From the NCBI RefSeq assembly GCF_001238275.1, contig NZ_LGTB01000001.1, forward strand, positions 310,001 through 374,000: a stretch of DNA of 64,000 bases, read 5' to 3'. This DNA comes from Bradyrhizobium viridifuturi (GTDB lineage Bacteria; Pseudomonadota; Alphaproteobacteria; Rhizobiales; Xanthobacteraceae). Below, piece after piece: positions 36,364 to 47,057 of the stretch (its first letter is position 1; each line of letters opens with the position of its first letter). The translations under genes and the position numbers were made by a program. The notes below the pieces were generated by a model. It was not told where the DNA came from, searched no databases, and saw only the letters and a list, made by a program, of their open reading frames with translations.

Positions 36364-37943
36364 ATGGCTATCGCCATCAAACCCGTGCTGCCGGTGCTCG
36401 CCTCGAACGAGGCAGGCAGCGTTGCGCCGGACCTCACGCTCGAGGCCGGCAGCGTCGTCAATGCCCAGGTCCTGAAGGTGCTGTCGGCCGATCTGGTGCG
36501 GATCGCGATCGCGAGCCTGTCGATCGACGTCCAGACCGAGGTGCCGCTGCAGCAGGGCCAGAACCTGCAGCTTGCGGTGTCGCAGAGCAATGACGGCATC
36601 CGTCTGCAACTGGTTGGATCAGGCGCGGACACCGGCGATGCGGTGCAACTGTCGCCGGGAGCGGCCAACGCCACTGCCGCGCCGCAACCGGTCGCCACGG
36701 CGCCGAAGGCCGCGCTGACGCCGCTCGAGCGCATCACCATCACCGCCACCGCCCAGCATGCGGCGGCGGTGCAGGGCAGCCAGGCCCCGCTGTTTGCCAA
36801 TCTCACCGCGGTCGCGTCCGCCAATCTGCCGCCAAAGCTGCAGGCGGCGATCGCGCAGGTGCTGGCGCAGCAGACCGGCCTCGATGAGAATTTGAGCGGC
36901 GATGCCGTCAAGGCCGGCTTCCAGAAGTCCGGCCTGCTGTTGGAGGCGACGCTGGCCTCCAGCGTCGCGCCGCCGAGCGGCGGCGTGCCCGATCTGAAGG
37001 CTGCGCTGATCGTGCTGCGCCAGGCGCTGACCTCGCTCGGCGCCGGCGATGCCACGAGGCCCGCGTCCACGCCGCTGCAGCAACCGGTGTTGCCCAGCGC
37101 CGGAGCGGCACCGAGCCTCGTGCCATCAGGCACGCCCAGCCTCGACGTGCAGGAAATCCTGTTGCCGCAGCGCGGGTGCCGGTTGCCGAGGATCTCACGC
37201 GTGGCGCCACGCGGCTCGCAGGCGCGCTCGCAGATGCGCTCGATGCCGGGCCGTCCGCGGGCGGTGCGCTCAATCTCATTCAGGAAGCGCTGCATGAGCT
37301 CGGCAACCCCGCACGGCAGGGCGCCGCGCCGCGGGAGATGCTGCCCGGCGATCTGCCCGCGCGCGGCGGCCCACCGCCACCGCCGTTTCATGGCGCGCTA
37401 CCGTCGGCACAGGCCGTCGCCGAGGCCACGATCGCGCCGGGGGCGCCGCTCGCGGCGACGGCGCACCGCCTGCTGGAAAACACCGACGCGGCGCTGGCGC
37501 GGCAGACGCTGCTGCAGGTCGCCTCGCTGCCGGGTCACAACGATGCTGCGCGCGCGCAACTCGACGCCATGGTGCCGCGCTGGAATTTCGAGATCCCGTT
37601 CCTGACCCAGCAGGGCACGGCGATGGCGCAGTTCGAGATTTCCCGCGACGGCGGCGGCAACGAAGTCGAAGCCGCCAAGCGGGTGTGGCGGGCGCGCTTC
37701 ACCCTCGACGTCGAGCCGGCTGGCCCCGTGCACGCGCTGGTCTCGCTGAGCGGCGAGCGCACCTCGGTGCGGATGTGGGCGGAACGGCCCTCGACCGCCG
37801 CGCAATTGCGCGCCGGCACCGCTGAGCTGAGCCAGGCGCTGTCCAGAGCCGAGCTTACGCCCGGCGATATCGAGATCCGCGACGGCAGCCCGCCGCAGCC
37901 CGCGCCCGCGCGCGCCGGCCATTTCCTGGACCGCGCATCATGA
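36364..37943 (+). pseudogene. FliK-like flagellar hook-length control protein, frameshifted near 37173
   Basis: ~526 aa if repaired. Low-complexity Ala/Gln/Pro-rich N-terminal part (VLKVLSADLVRIAIASLSID, then many TA and QQ runs), and a folded C-terminal domain after the break: WNFEIPFLTQQGTAMAQFEI, VWRARFTLDVEPAGPVHALV, RTSVRMWAERPSTAAQLRAG, which is the Flg_hook pattern. The first frame fails after LPQRG, the second resumes at RVPVAEDLTRGA; one C lost in CAGCGCGGGTG explains it. The stop overlaps the next gene by 4 nt. Confidence 0.8.
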
Positions 37944-38203
37944 GCGAGGCGCAGAACCAGCTCGCGGTCGCGCTGCATTACGACCATGCCGGTGCGCCGC
38001 GTGTGGTGGCAAAAGGCAAGGGCGCGATCGGCGCCAAGATCATCGAGGTCGCCAAGGCCAACGACATCCCGATCGAGGAGAACGAGGTGCTGGCCGGCGC
38101 GCTCTCCAATGTCGAGCTCGGCGACGAGATTCCGGCCGAGCTCTACAAGGCCGTCGCCGAGGTGCTGGTGTTCGTGCTGCGGCTGTCGGGTCGGGCGCGC
38201 TGA
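37940..38203 (+). CDS. Stand-alone FlhB C-terminal-like protein (EscU/YscU family)
   Basis: 87 aa matching the cytoplasmic C-terminal half of the flagellar/type III export switch FlhB: QLAVALHYDHAGAPRVVAKGKG, IPIEENEVLAGALSNVELGDEIP, LYKAVAEVLVFVLRL. The autocleavage motif NPTH, which precedes this part in FlhB, is absent (N-Q-L-A instead), and there are no membrane segments. It overlaps the FliK-like gene by 4 nt, so both likely act in the same export-substrate switching (inference). Confidence 0.88.
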   Translation: MSEAQNQLAVALHYDHAGAPRVVAKGKGAIGAKIIEVAKANDIPIEENEVLAGALSNVELGDEIPAELYKAVAEVLVFVLRLSGRAR

Positions 38204-38242
38204 GCGCATCCAATCGACAGTGCCTGTTGCCATCCTTTCACC

Positions 38243-39115
38243 ATGATGCCATCCACCATCGTCGCCAACCCGAGCCGCTCAGGTTCTGCTGTGAGTCCCG
38301 CCGTGATCCATCGTCGCCATGCGCTCGGTCTGTTTGCTGCCGCCGCCATCCTGCCACAGCGCAGCTTCGCCAACGTGTCGTACCAGCGCAGCGAGTTTCG
38401 CGAGGACCTGCAGAAGCGGTTCTTCGATCTTGGCACCGAAGGCACCTTCGTCGGCTACAAGATCGACGACTATCTGATCATCGCGAGCGACAAGGTTCGC
38501 TCGGGCGAGGGCAGGCTGCCGGCCTCGACCTTCAAGATCCCGAACGCGCTGATCGCGCTCGACACCGGCGTGGTGCAGGATCCGGACAAGGACGTCTTCA
38601 AGTGGGACGGCGTCACCCGCAGCATCGAGGCCTGGAACAAGGATCACACGCTGCGCTCGGCGATCGCGGTGTCGGCCTTTCCGGTGTTCCAGGAGATCGC
38701 CCGCCGCATCGGCGAGGAGCGGATGAAGAAGTATCTCGACACGATCGACTACGGCAATCGCGACATCGGCGGCGGCATCGACCAGTTCTGGGTCAAGGGA
38801 AACCTGCGGATCGATCCGGTGCAGCAGATCGATTTCCTCGACCGGCTGCGCCGCGGCGTGCTGCCGGTCGGCAAGCGCAGCCAGGAGCTGGTGCGCGATA
38901 TTCTCCCGGTGACGAAGGTCGGCGACGCCGTCATCCGTGCCAAGACCGGCCTCACCGACAAGGAGCACGGTTCGCTCGGCTGGCTGGTCGGCTGGTCCGA
39001 GAAGGGCAGCGACATCACCGTGTTCGCGATGAACATGGACTGCAAGACGCAGGCGCAGATCGACGCGCGGATGAGCGTCACGCAGCAATGCCTGACCGAT
39101 ATCGTCGCGCTGTGA
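38243..39115 (+). CDS. Class D beta-lactamase (OXA-like)
   Basis: 290 aa. Active-site STFK (95-98), YGN (170-172), KTG (234-236) and the GSLGWLVGW segment identify a class D serine beta-lactamase. The SxV motif is SAF (144-146), a variant. The N-terminus has a twin-arginine start (HRRHALGLFAAAAIL), so export may use Tat. The start may be at 38243 or the GTG at 38291. Chromosomal and not linked to mobile elements, so probably intrinsic. Confidence 0.9.
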   Translation: MMPSTIVANPSRSGSAVSPAVIHRRHALGLFAAAAILPQRSFANVSYQRSEFREDLQKRFFDLGTEGTFVGYKIDDYLIIASDKVRSGEGRLPASTFKIPNALIALDTGVVQDPDKDVFKWDGVTRSIEAWNKDHTLRSAIAVSAFPVFQEIARRIGEERMKKYLDTIDYGNRDIGGGIDQFWVKGNLRIDPVQQIDFLDRLRRGVLPVGKRSQELVRDILPVTKVGDAVIRAKTGLTDKEHGSLGWLVGWSEKGSDITVFAMNMDCKTQAQIDARMSVTQQCLTDIVAL

Positions 39116-39197
39116 CGGGCTGACCTGCGCGCGCAGCAGCTGGTAGGCGCTGCGCGGCTCGACTAGCATCCTCCGATAAAATCAAGCGGAGGAAATC

Positions 39198-39854
39198 ATG
39201 CATTCGGCAACAGTCTGGCTCTCGTCGCTCACGCTGGCCGCAGCGGGCGGCTGGCTCGCGGCCACGGTGTTATCGGTGCCCGCGACGAGCAAGGAGCCGC
39301 GCTTCCCGCAGCTCACGATGGATCAGCTCAACGATTTGCAGAAGCCGCTCGGCGAGCAGATCATGAAAGTGTCGAGCGTCGGTATCGGCGGGCCCTACAA
39401 TCCGATCATCCGCAGCCCGGTGCTCGGCCAGCGGCTCTACGATCTGTTCTATTATCTGCGCTGGCAGACCTCGGTGCCGACCAGGCTCAACGAGTTCGCG
39501 ATCCTGATCATCGGCCGCCAGTGGCGCTCGCAGGTCGAGTGGTTCGCGCACGCACCGCTCGCGGCCAAGGCCGGGCTGTCGGCCGACGTCATCGCCGAGT
39601 TGAAGGCCGGCAACCGGCCGTCGAAAATGGCCGACGACGAGGCGGTCGTGTATGATTTCGTCACCGAGCTCACCACGACCAAGAAGATTTCCGACGAGAC
39701 CTATGCGCGGGCGAAAAAGATCTTCAACGATCAGCAGATCGTCGATCTCACCGCGCTGGCCGGCAATTACGTGATGGTCGCGATGATCCTGGCCATGGCG
39801 GAAGAGACGGTGCCGCCTGGCAAGGAAGAGCCGTTCAAGGTTGGGGAGAAGTAG
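39198..39854 (+). CDS. Carboxymuconolactone decarboxylase-family protein
   Basis: 218 aa with an N-terminal signal or anchor (VWLSSLTLAAAGGWLAATV). The AhpD/CMD-like helical core shows PTRLNEFAILIIGRQWRSQVEW, APLAAKAGLS and VDLTALAGNYVMVAMIL. The CxxC of AhpD is absent, so peroxidase activity is unlikely; the catalytic role is open. A GGAGGAAAT site precedes the ATG. Confidence 0.85.
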   Translation: MHSATVWLSSLTLAAAGGWLAATVLSVPATSKEPRFPQLTMDQLNDLQKPLGEQIMKVSSVGIGGPYNPIIRSPVLGQRLYDLFYYLRWQTSVPTRLNEFAILIIGRQWRSQVEWFAHAPLAAKAGLSADVIAELKAGNRPSKMADDEAVVYDFVTELTTTKKISDETYARAKKIFNDQQIVDLTALAGNYVMVAMILAMAEETVPPGKEEPFKVGEK

Positions 39855-39865
39855 TTCGGTGCATT

Positions 39866-39891
39866 GATCGGGCGCGCTTTAGCGCCCGATC
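39866..39891. terminator. Bidirectional hairpin at convergent gene ends
   Basis: GATCGGGCGC (39866-39875) pairs with GCGCCCGATC (39882-39891), loop GCTTTA. It spans the stop of the - strand MocR gene and follows the CMD gene by 12 nt. No long T-run on either side, so efficiency is uncertain. Confidence 0.55.
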
Positions 39892-41282
39892 GCCCGCTGC
39901 AACGCCGGCATCAGCTTCGGATCGCGACACTGCGCGACGTTGAAGCGCATGAAGCCGGTGGCCGATTGCGTAGTGCTGAACACGTTGCCCGGCGCCAGCA
40001 CGATGTTGTCGGCGAGCGCAGCGCGCGCCACGTCGGCGGAGTCGCAGCCGTCGGGCAGGCGGCACCAGAGCTGGAAGCCGCCGCGCGGCATCAGCCACGG
40101 CTCGATGCCGATGCGCTGCAGTTTCTCGCCGACATCGCGGCGGGCGCGCCCGAGCCGCCGGCGCAGCTCCTCGACATGCTTGCGGTAGAAGCCGGTCGCA
40201 AGGACGCTGGCGATGATTTCGGTCGCGACCGCGCAGGGGCCGCCGAACCCGGTCGCGACCTGCAGATCGACCAACTGCTCGATCCAGTCGGCGCGCGCGG
40301 CGATGAAGCCGCAGCGCAGCGACGCCGACAGCGTCTTGGAGAAGCTGCCGATCCGGATCACGCGGTTGAGCCCGTCGAGGGCCGCGAGCCGCGCCGACGG
40401 CTCCGGCTCGAAATCGGCGAAGATGTCGTCCTCGACGATAGTGAGATCGCAGGCGGTGGCGGCATTCAGCACGCGGTGCGCGGTCTGCGGCGACATCGTC
40501 GCGCCGGTCGGATTGTGCAGTCCGGATACGGTGATGTAGAGGCGCGGGCGCTCGGCTTCGAGCACGGCCTCGAAGCTTGCAACGTCGGGCCCCGACGGGG
40601 TGTAGGGCACGCTGACCAGCTTGACCTGATGGGCGCGCAGCAGCGCCCGGAAATTGAAATAGCAGGGATCGTCGACCAGCACCGTGTCGCCGGGCCGCAG
40701 CAGGAAGCGGCAGATCAGGTCGATCGCCTGGGTGCCGGACATCGTCAGCAGCACCTGCTCGGGCGACACTTCGAGGCCCTCGTCGGCGAACCGTGCCATC
40801 AGCGTGCGGCGCAGGGCCAGCGAGCCGCGCGTTGCGCCGTAATCGGCGAGCACGGCGTCCTCGGCCCGCGCCAGGCCGCGGAACGCGCGCCGCAGCGCCT
40901 CGGTCGGCATCCAGTCGGCGGGCAGCCAGCCGCAGCCCGGCTTCAGCGCGCCACTCGCGGCGTCGAGCGATTGCCGCGACACCCAGAACGGATCGACGGC
41001 GCGGTCGCGCTGCGGCTGGTCCTTGGCCAGCGAAAGCGGCGGCAGCGCCGCCGACGAGACATAGAAGCCGGAGCCCGGCCGCGCCCGGATCAGGCCCTCG
41101 GCGGCAAGCCGGTCATAGGCCTCGACCACGGTCGAGGGCGAGACGCCCATGGTCGCGGCGAAGCTGCGGATCGAGGGCAGACGGTCGTCGGCGGCGAGCG
41201 CGCGGCTCGCGATCCTGGCGCGGATCGCGTTCATCACTTCGGTGGTTCGGGTCGCTTTCGGCGCATTGGAGGGGTGTTGCAA
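39879..41282 (-). CDS. MocR/PdxR-family regulator (GntR HTH fused to aminotransferase fold)
   Basis: 467 aa. A GntR winged helix (residues ~12-80: RLPSIRSFAATMGVSPSTVVEAYDRLAAEGLI) is fused to a fold-I aminotransferase-like domain with the PLP lysine in GSFSKTLSASLRCGF, plus HNPTGATMS and EDDIFADFE. The start is TTG 41282 behind AAAGGTAGG; ATG 41234 is an alternative. It is divergent from a drug/metabolite transporter, a frequent MocR target; the signal is probably a PLP-related or amino compound. Confidence 0.9.
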   Translation of the reverse strand: MQHPSNAPKATRTTEVMNAIRARIASRALAADDRLPSIRSFAATMGVSPSTVVEAYDRLAAEGLIRARPGSGFYVSSAALPPLSLAKDQPQRDRAVDPFWVSRQSLDAASGALKPGCGWLPADWMPTEALRRAFRGLARAEDAVLADYGATRGSLALRRTLMARFADEGLEVSPEQVLLTMSGTQAIDLICRFLLRPGDTVLVDDPCYFNFRALLRAHQVKLVSVPYTPSGPDVASFEAVLEAERPRLYITVSGLHNPTGATMSPQTAHRVLNAATACDLTIVEDDIFADFEPEPSARLAALDGLNRVIRIGSFSKTLSASLRCGFIAARADWIEQLVDLQVATGFGGPCAVATEIIASVLATGFYRKHVEELRRRLGRARRDVGEKLQRIGIEPWLMPRGGFQLWCRLPDGCDSADVARAALADNIVLAPGNVFSTTQSATGFMRFNVAQCRDPKLMPALQRAIGR

Positions 41283-41388
41283 GTGTATGCCTACCTTTGC
41301 CCATACAGTTTGGCGATATTGTACTGATCCGTAGCTGCCTTGGCCAGCCCGCCGCCGCTATCCTCGCTCGCGAAAGACGAGGTGCGCG

Positions 41389-42300
41389 ATGAGCGATTCG
41401 AAGACATTGTCGGGGAAGTCCTGGACCGGCGAGGCGGGCGGCGGCGCGTCGCTGGAGGGCTGGGGCAGCGGCCTGCTCGGCGTGATCATCTTCAGCGGCT
41501 CGCTGCCGGCGACGCGCGTCGCGGTGGCCGGGTTCTCGCCACTGTTCCTGACCGCTGCGCGGGCTGCGATCGCGGCGCTGCTCGGCGCCGTGCTGCTCGC
41601 GGTGCTGCGCCAGCCCTGGCCGCAGCGCAGGGATCTGGTGTCGCTGACCATTGTCGCACTCGGCGTCGTGATCGGCTTCCCGTTGCTGACTGCGCTGGCG
41701 CTCCAGCACATCACCTCGGCGCATTCGATCGTGTTCATCGGCCTGCTGCCGCTGTCGACCGCGGTGTTCGGCGTGCTGCGCGGCGGCGAGCGGCCGAAGC
41801 CGCTGTTCTGGCTGTTCTCCAGTATCGGTGGCGCGACGGTGGCCGGGTTCGCGTTGTCGAACGACGGATCGGCCTCGCTGACCGGTGACCTCCTGATGGT
41901 CGCGGCCATCGTCGTCTGCGGTCTCGGTTACGCCGAGGGTGCGGCGCTGTCGCGCCGGCTCGGCGGCTGGCAGGTGATCTCCTGGGCGCTGGTGCTCTCG
42001 GTGCCGGTGACGCTGCTGATGACCATCATGACGCTGCCGCCGAGCTGGCAGGGCATCGGCGCGCCGGCCTGGCTTGGGCTCGCTTATGTCTCGATCTTCA
42101 GCATGCTGGTCGGCTTCGTGTTCTGGTATCGCGGGCTTGCGCTCGGCGGCATCGCCAGCGTCGGTCAGCTGCAGCTGCTGCAGCCGTTCTTCGGGCTCGC
42201 GCTCGCCGGGCTGCTGCTGCACGAGCCGGTGGCCTGGTCGATGATCGCGGCGACCATGCTCGTCGTCGTCTGCGTGGTGTTCGCGCGCCGCTTCGCCTGA
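41389..42300 (+). CDS. EamA/DMT family transporter
   Basis: 303-aa inner-membrane protein with about ten helices in two EamA repeats: GLLGVIIFSGSLPATRVAVAG...LTAARAAIAALLGAVLLAVL in the first, GDLLMVAAIVVCGLGYAEGA and GLAYVSIFSMLVGFVFWYRG in the second. Members export metabolites or amino acids; the substrate cannot be told. The opposite strand carries the MocR regulator, 106 nt away, which probably controls it. Confidence 0.9.
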   Translation: MSDSKTLSGKSWTGEAGGGASLEGWGSGLLGVIIFSGSLPATRVAVAGFSPLFLTAARAAIAALLGAVLLAVLRQPWPQRRDLVSLTIVALGVVIGFPLLTALALQHITSAHSIVFIGLLPLSTAVFGVLRGGERPKPLFWLFSSIGGATVAGFALSNDGSASLTGDLLMVAAIVVCGLGYAEGAALSRRLGGWQVISWALVLSVPVTLLMTIMTLPPSWQGIGAPAWLGLAYVSIFSMLVGFVFWYRGLALGGIASVGQLQLLQPFFGLALAGLLLHEPVAWSMIAATMLVVVCVVFARRFA

Positions 42301-42303
42301 CGA

Positions 42304-43305
42304 CTAGCCCAGCTTGAACAGCGCCTGCAGGAAATCGCTGACCGCCTTGCGGGCCTCGAGCGCGGTGGCCGGGTTGCCGCCGACGTGCGGACCGAGCTCG
42401 ACGCAGGCATCCTTGTAGCTGAACGGCGCCTGCGTCGATGCGTTCATCAGCACGCCGCCGTCGCCTTCCCTGATGGTGCAGTGGCGCACGGTCTGCGATC
42501 CCTTCGCCTCCACCACCGTGTTGTTGCCGATCAGGCCGGCGTCGAAGCCGTGCGCAGAGTCGGGATATTCGGTCAGCACCACGTCGCGCTTGGCCTCCTG
42601 CAGGCGCGTGACATAGGCCTTGCAGCTTGCGACCGGGTTATAGTCGTCGGGCGTGCCGTGAAAGATCCGAATCGGCCGCGCCGCGACCTCGGTGTCGGTG
42701 AGATAGCTGGTCGAGCAATCCGGATAGAACGGGATATACGCGGCGAACTGCACGCCGGACTTGTTCCAGAGCTTGTTGAAGCGATCGAGGCTCGCATAGA
42801 GCGTGGCCTGGCCGCCGCGCGAGAATCCCATCAGCGCGATGCGCTCGGGATCGACCCTCGGATGTTTGGCGAGGATCTCCAGCGAATGGTAGATGTCGAT
42901 GATGAAATTGAGCCGGCCGAGCAGCGCCTGGTTCGGCCCGGTCGCGGTCAGGCCGCGGCCGGAGAAGCCGTCGATCACGAAGGTCGAGATGCCCATGCCG
43001 TTGAAGTGGCGCACCCAGCCGTCCATGCCGGCGCCGACGCCGCTCGATCCGTGCATCAGCACCACCACCGGCAGCCGGCCGGTTCCTTGCGCGATCCGGA
43101 ATTCGCCGCCGACGGTGACCGGCTTGCCGTTGCGGTCGCCGGTCAGGAACTGGTGGTCGGAGATCGTCAGCGAGGGGATGCCGTAGATCTCGGTGCGCGA
43201 TGCGATCTCCTTCGGGATCTGCTGCGCGCTGGTCTCGATGCAGGCGAACAGCAGCGCGCTGAGAAGCACTGCGCCGATGGCGGCCAGGCGACCGTAGCTG
43301 AGCAT
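42304..43305 (-). CDS. Secreted dienelactone-hydrolase-like alpha/beta hydrolase
   Basis: 333 aa. Signal peptide MLSYGRLAAIGAVLLSALLFA. The core has LPVVVLMHGSSGVGAGMDGW, nucleophile GFSRGG, the acid HGTPDDYNP and His in YPDSAHGFDAG, forming a DLH triad. Substrate unknown. The C-terminal region (HVGGNPATALEARKAVSDFL) is typical of the subfamily. It converges tail-to-tail with the transporter, 3 nt apart. Confidence 0.9.
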   Translation of the reverse strand: MLSYGRLAAIGAVLLSALLFACIETSAQQIPKEIASRTEIYGIPSLTISDHQFLTGDRNGKPVTVGGEFRIAQGTGRLPVVVLMHGSSGVGAGMDGWVRHFNGMGISTFVIDGFSGRGLTATGPNQALLGRLNFIIDIYHSLEILAKHPRVDPERIALMGFSRGGQATLYASLDRFNKLWNKSGVQFAAYIPFYPDCSTSYLTDTEVAARPIRIFHGTPDDYNPVASCKAYVTRLQEAKRDVVLTEYPDSAHGFDAGLIGNNTVVEAKGSQTVRHCTIREGDGGVLMNASTQAPFSYKDACVELGPHVGGNPATALEARKAVSDFLQALFKLG

Positions 43306-43383
43306 GATTTCCCCCTGTGGTCTGGCCGAAGTGTAAAGCGCGCGCTAACCATGCCAAGTGGTAATTCATGGTGACGGCCGCAT

Positions 43384-43405
43384 CGCCCCGCATTGTTGCG
43401 GGGCG
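43384..43405. promoter_or_regulatory. Short GC hairpin
   Basis: CGCCCCGC and GCGGGGCG (43384-43391, 43398-43405) pair around ATTGTT, followed by GGTTT. It lies between the divergent hydrolase and PilZ genes, so it is unlikely to terminate either; a repeat remnant is possible. Confidence 0.35.
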
Positions 43406-43468
43406 GGTTTCAGTGATCATTAAGCCGAGCCGACCACCTTCCGCGCTGACGCGACATCAGAGGGGCAG

Positions 43469-44269
43469 ATGACCTTCAGGTTCATTGCGCCTGATGCGAT
43501 CAGGTCAGCAAGCCAGCGTGCACTGTTGGCACAGTGGGATCAGCTGGCCGCCGGCCGGCCGTTTCCCGCCTTCGGCGAGCTGAAGCCGGATCCCGCGATC
43601 CATGATCCCCGGCAACTCGTCGCATGGGCGGTCGAAGGCGAGGGGCGCCTGCGCAAGTTTCGCGCGATGTATCAGGGCGAGAATGTCGCCGAGGCGTTCA
43701 ATTCCGCCTGGGCCGGGAAGACCATGGAGCAGGTGGTTCCGATGTCGCTCCGGCGCATCACGCTGACGCCGGCGAAGGAATGCGCCGCAAGCGGCTGCGC
43801 GGTCTACATGGTGTTCTCGACCATCGATGCCAACGATCAGCAGGTCGATTGCGAGCGGCTGCTGCTGCCGTTCGGCAACGGCGCGAAGGTCGAGCATCTG
43901 CTCGCATCGCTGCAATTGACGGCGGTCGGAAGCAGGCCCCGCATCGTCAAGCATTTCGACATGCAGGCGGACGTGCGGCTGCAGGGCAGGGTCCGTGCCG
44001 GCTTCTCGACCGGCGCGACGAGTCTCGCAGCCGGCGACCAGCGCAGGGCTTCCCGGCGCAATGTCGCGCGCGCGGCGCGGATCAGCTTCGCCCGGCGCAG
44101 CATGACCTGCATCGTCCGCAACCTCTCCGCGACCGGCGCCGCGGTCGAGGCGACCAATCCGGGTGATATCCCCGACAGTTTCCGTCTCGTGCTGGAAATG
44201 GAAGCGACCGAACGGCGCTGCCGCGTGGTCTGGCGCAGGAAAGGCCGGATCGGGGTCGAGTTCAGCTGA
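43469..44269 (+). CDS. PAS_5/PilZ domain protein
   Basis: 266 aa. The N-terminal part (RALLAQWDQLAAGRPFPAFGEL...KFRAMYQGENVAEAFNSAWAG) resembles the alphaproteobacterial PAS_5 domain. The C-terminal PilZ domain has the c-di-GMP-binding pair RxxxR (RRASRRNVARA) and the N-x-S-x-x-G motif (NLSATGA). Such proteins link c-di-GMP to motility or surface functions; the partner is unknown. Its end overlaps the convergent DUF4260 gene by 8 nt. Confidence 0.87.
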   Translation: MTFRFIAPDAIRSASQRALLAQWDQLAAGRPFPAFGELKPDPAIHDPRQLVAWAVEGEGRLRKFRAMYQGENVAEAFNSAWAGKTMEQVVPMSLRRITLTPAKECAASGCAVYMVFSTIDANDQQVDCERLLLPFGNGAKVEHLLASLQLTAVGSRPRIVKHFDMQADVRLQGRVRAGFSTGATSLAAGDQRRASRRNVARAARISFARRSMTCIVRNLSATGAAVEATNPGDIPDSFRLVLEMEATERRCRVVWRRKGRIGVEFS

Positions 44270-44618
44270 GCTTGCCGATCCGCCCGAGATGGGTGTAGCC
44301 GAACCCTGTCGAGTATTTCAGCCCGTAGCCGAGCGCGCGGTCGATCCCGATATGGGCAAGCCAGATCATCGCGATCGAGAGCACCAAGGGTCCTTCACCG
44401 GCAAAGCCCAGTGTCATCAGCGCCACCGGCGCCAGATAGGTGTGGGCGGCGTTGTAGGCGATGGCGCCGATCCGCGGGCTGATCAGGTAAGCGGCAAAGC
44501 TTAAGTCCGGCACCAGGAACAGCAGGACATAGACCAGCCAGGAACCCTCCCACTTGTAGTAGAGCACGGTCATCCCGACGAACAGGACCAACCCCTCCAG
44601 CCGGAGCAGGGTGCGCAC
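44262..44618 (-). CDS. DUF4260 membrane protein, N-terminus probably disrupted
   Basis: 118 aa from GTG 44618 with three or four hydrophobic segments (LVLFVGMTVLYY, WLVYVLLFLVPDLSFAAYL, AIAYNAAHTYLAPVALMTLG, LVLSIAMIWLAHIGIDRALGYG), matching DUF4260. Upstream, another frame begins with good starts (ATG 44662 behind GGGGAGA, ATG 44653) and reads TTEATGAAT before leaving the frame. Restoring one C in GGCGGGTGCGCACC near 44630 gives ...ATGRVRTLLRLEG, a normal N-terminus of about 133 aa. Function unknown. Confidence 0.8.
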   Translation of the reverse strand: MRTLLRLEGLVLFVGMTVLYYKWEGSWLVYVLLFLVPDLSFAAYLISPRIGAIAYNAAHTYLAPVALMTLGFAGEGPLVLSIAMIWLAHIGIDRALGYGLKYSTGFGYTHLGRIGKLS

Positions 44619-44821
44619 CCGCCGGTCGCGGCGCCGGTGGCTTCAGTCGTCATGTCGGTCATTGCAGTCTCCCCAGATGTCGGAAAATCCTACCGTTTTG
44701 GCGCTCAATACCGCCCACAAGCGCCTTTCCGGTTCCGAAATGGCCGTGCTAAAGCCATTCCGAACGAAGCGGACCCGGCTCGCACCGGGACGCGGACTGT
44801 AGCTAACACGGGCGGAAACAA

Positions 44822-46354
<1,533 letters not shown>

Positions 46355-46360
46355 TGCTGT

Positions 46361-46484
46361 CGTAGGGTGGGTTGCCAACGGGTCCGCGCGAAGCGCGGCC
46401 CGATAATAAACTCCGCGTAACCCACCACCTTCGTTCCGCACGATCCGCGGAGGGTTACGGCTTCCGCCTAACCCGCCCTACAGG
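46361..46484. repeat. Intergenic element with GTAGGGTGGGTT ends
   Basis: GTAGGGTGGGTT at the left and AACCCGCCCTAC at the right are inverted copies, enclosing GCGCGAAGCGCGG and a GTAACCCACC unit. Total ~124 nt between two + strand genes. The left unit recurs at 14,505. Likely a non-autonomous palindromic element. Confidence 0.6.
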
Positions 46485-46494
46485 TTCGAATCCG

Positions 46495-46842
46495 ATGACC
46501 GAAGACGAGCCGACCGACGAGATTTCCGAGATCGAGGCGCAGATCGAGGAGCTTGCCGAGAGCGCCGAACGATCCCGGCGGATCATTCTCGGATCGAAGG
46601 TCGCGATCGCAGCCGGCTTCGCATTGTTGCTCGCTGCGCTGCTTGGCCTGTTCAGTTCTGGTCAGACTGCGGCACTCGGATCGATTGCGTTGGTGCTTGG
46701 CGGCATCGTGTCCCTTGGATCGAACGTCAGCACCTTGCGGCAGACCGAGGCCGCGATTAGCACCGCCGAGGCGCGCCGCGCGCGGCTGATCGGCAACATC
46801 GACCTGCGGCTGGTTCACGATGCGCCGCTGAAGCTGATGTGA
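46495..46842 (+). CDS. Small two-helix membrane protein, unknown
   Basis: 115 aa from ATG 46495. An acidic start (MTEDEPTDEISEIEAQIEELAES) predicts a coiled coil, followed by two hydrophobic segments (GSKVAIAAGFALLLAALLGL, AALGSIALVLGGIVSLGS) and a second helical part (STLRQTEAAISTAEARRARL). No family recognised. The frame is open to 46372, but that part is the intergenic repeat. Confidence 0.72.
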   Translation: MTEDEPTDEISEIEAQIEELAESAERSRRIILGSKVAIAAGFALLLAALLGLFSSGQTAALGSIALVLGGIVSLGSNVSTLRQTEAAISTAEARRARLIGNIDLRLVHDAPLKLM

Positions 46843-47057
46843 CCGGCACCGCGCGTCGCCGGATAAGCGCGACTTATGTGTGAGTGATGTCACCATCGCC
46901 GCGCGTTATTGGCCGCCGCCAACCCGCAGGCCTGCAATGCAAACAATGGAGCAATGCAACCGAGAGGTCTGTCCCCATGGAACCACACTTTCGGGATTGA
47001 AAATCCGGACAACTCCGCTAACTGGGACATTCTGCTTTTTGGAAATGGAGTTGTAAC

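Noticed and set aside
41113..42222. A 369-codon - strand frame across the transporter gene
   Set aside because: Gln/Arg/His-rich shadow; the + strand EamA frame has clear membrane helices and a matching regulator.
46480..46492. GGTTCGAATCC, resembling a tRNA T-loop
   Set aside because: No acceptor, D or anticodon arms around it; it follows the inverted-repeat element directly before a gene start.
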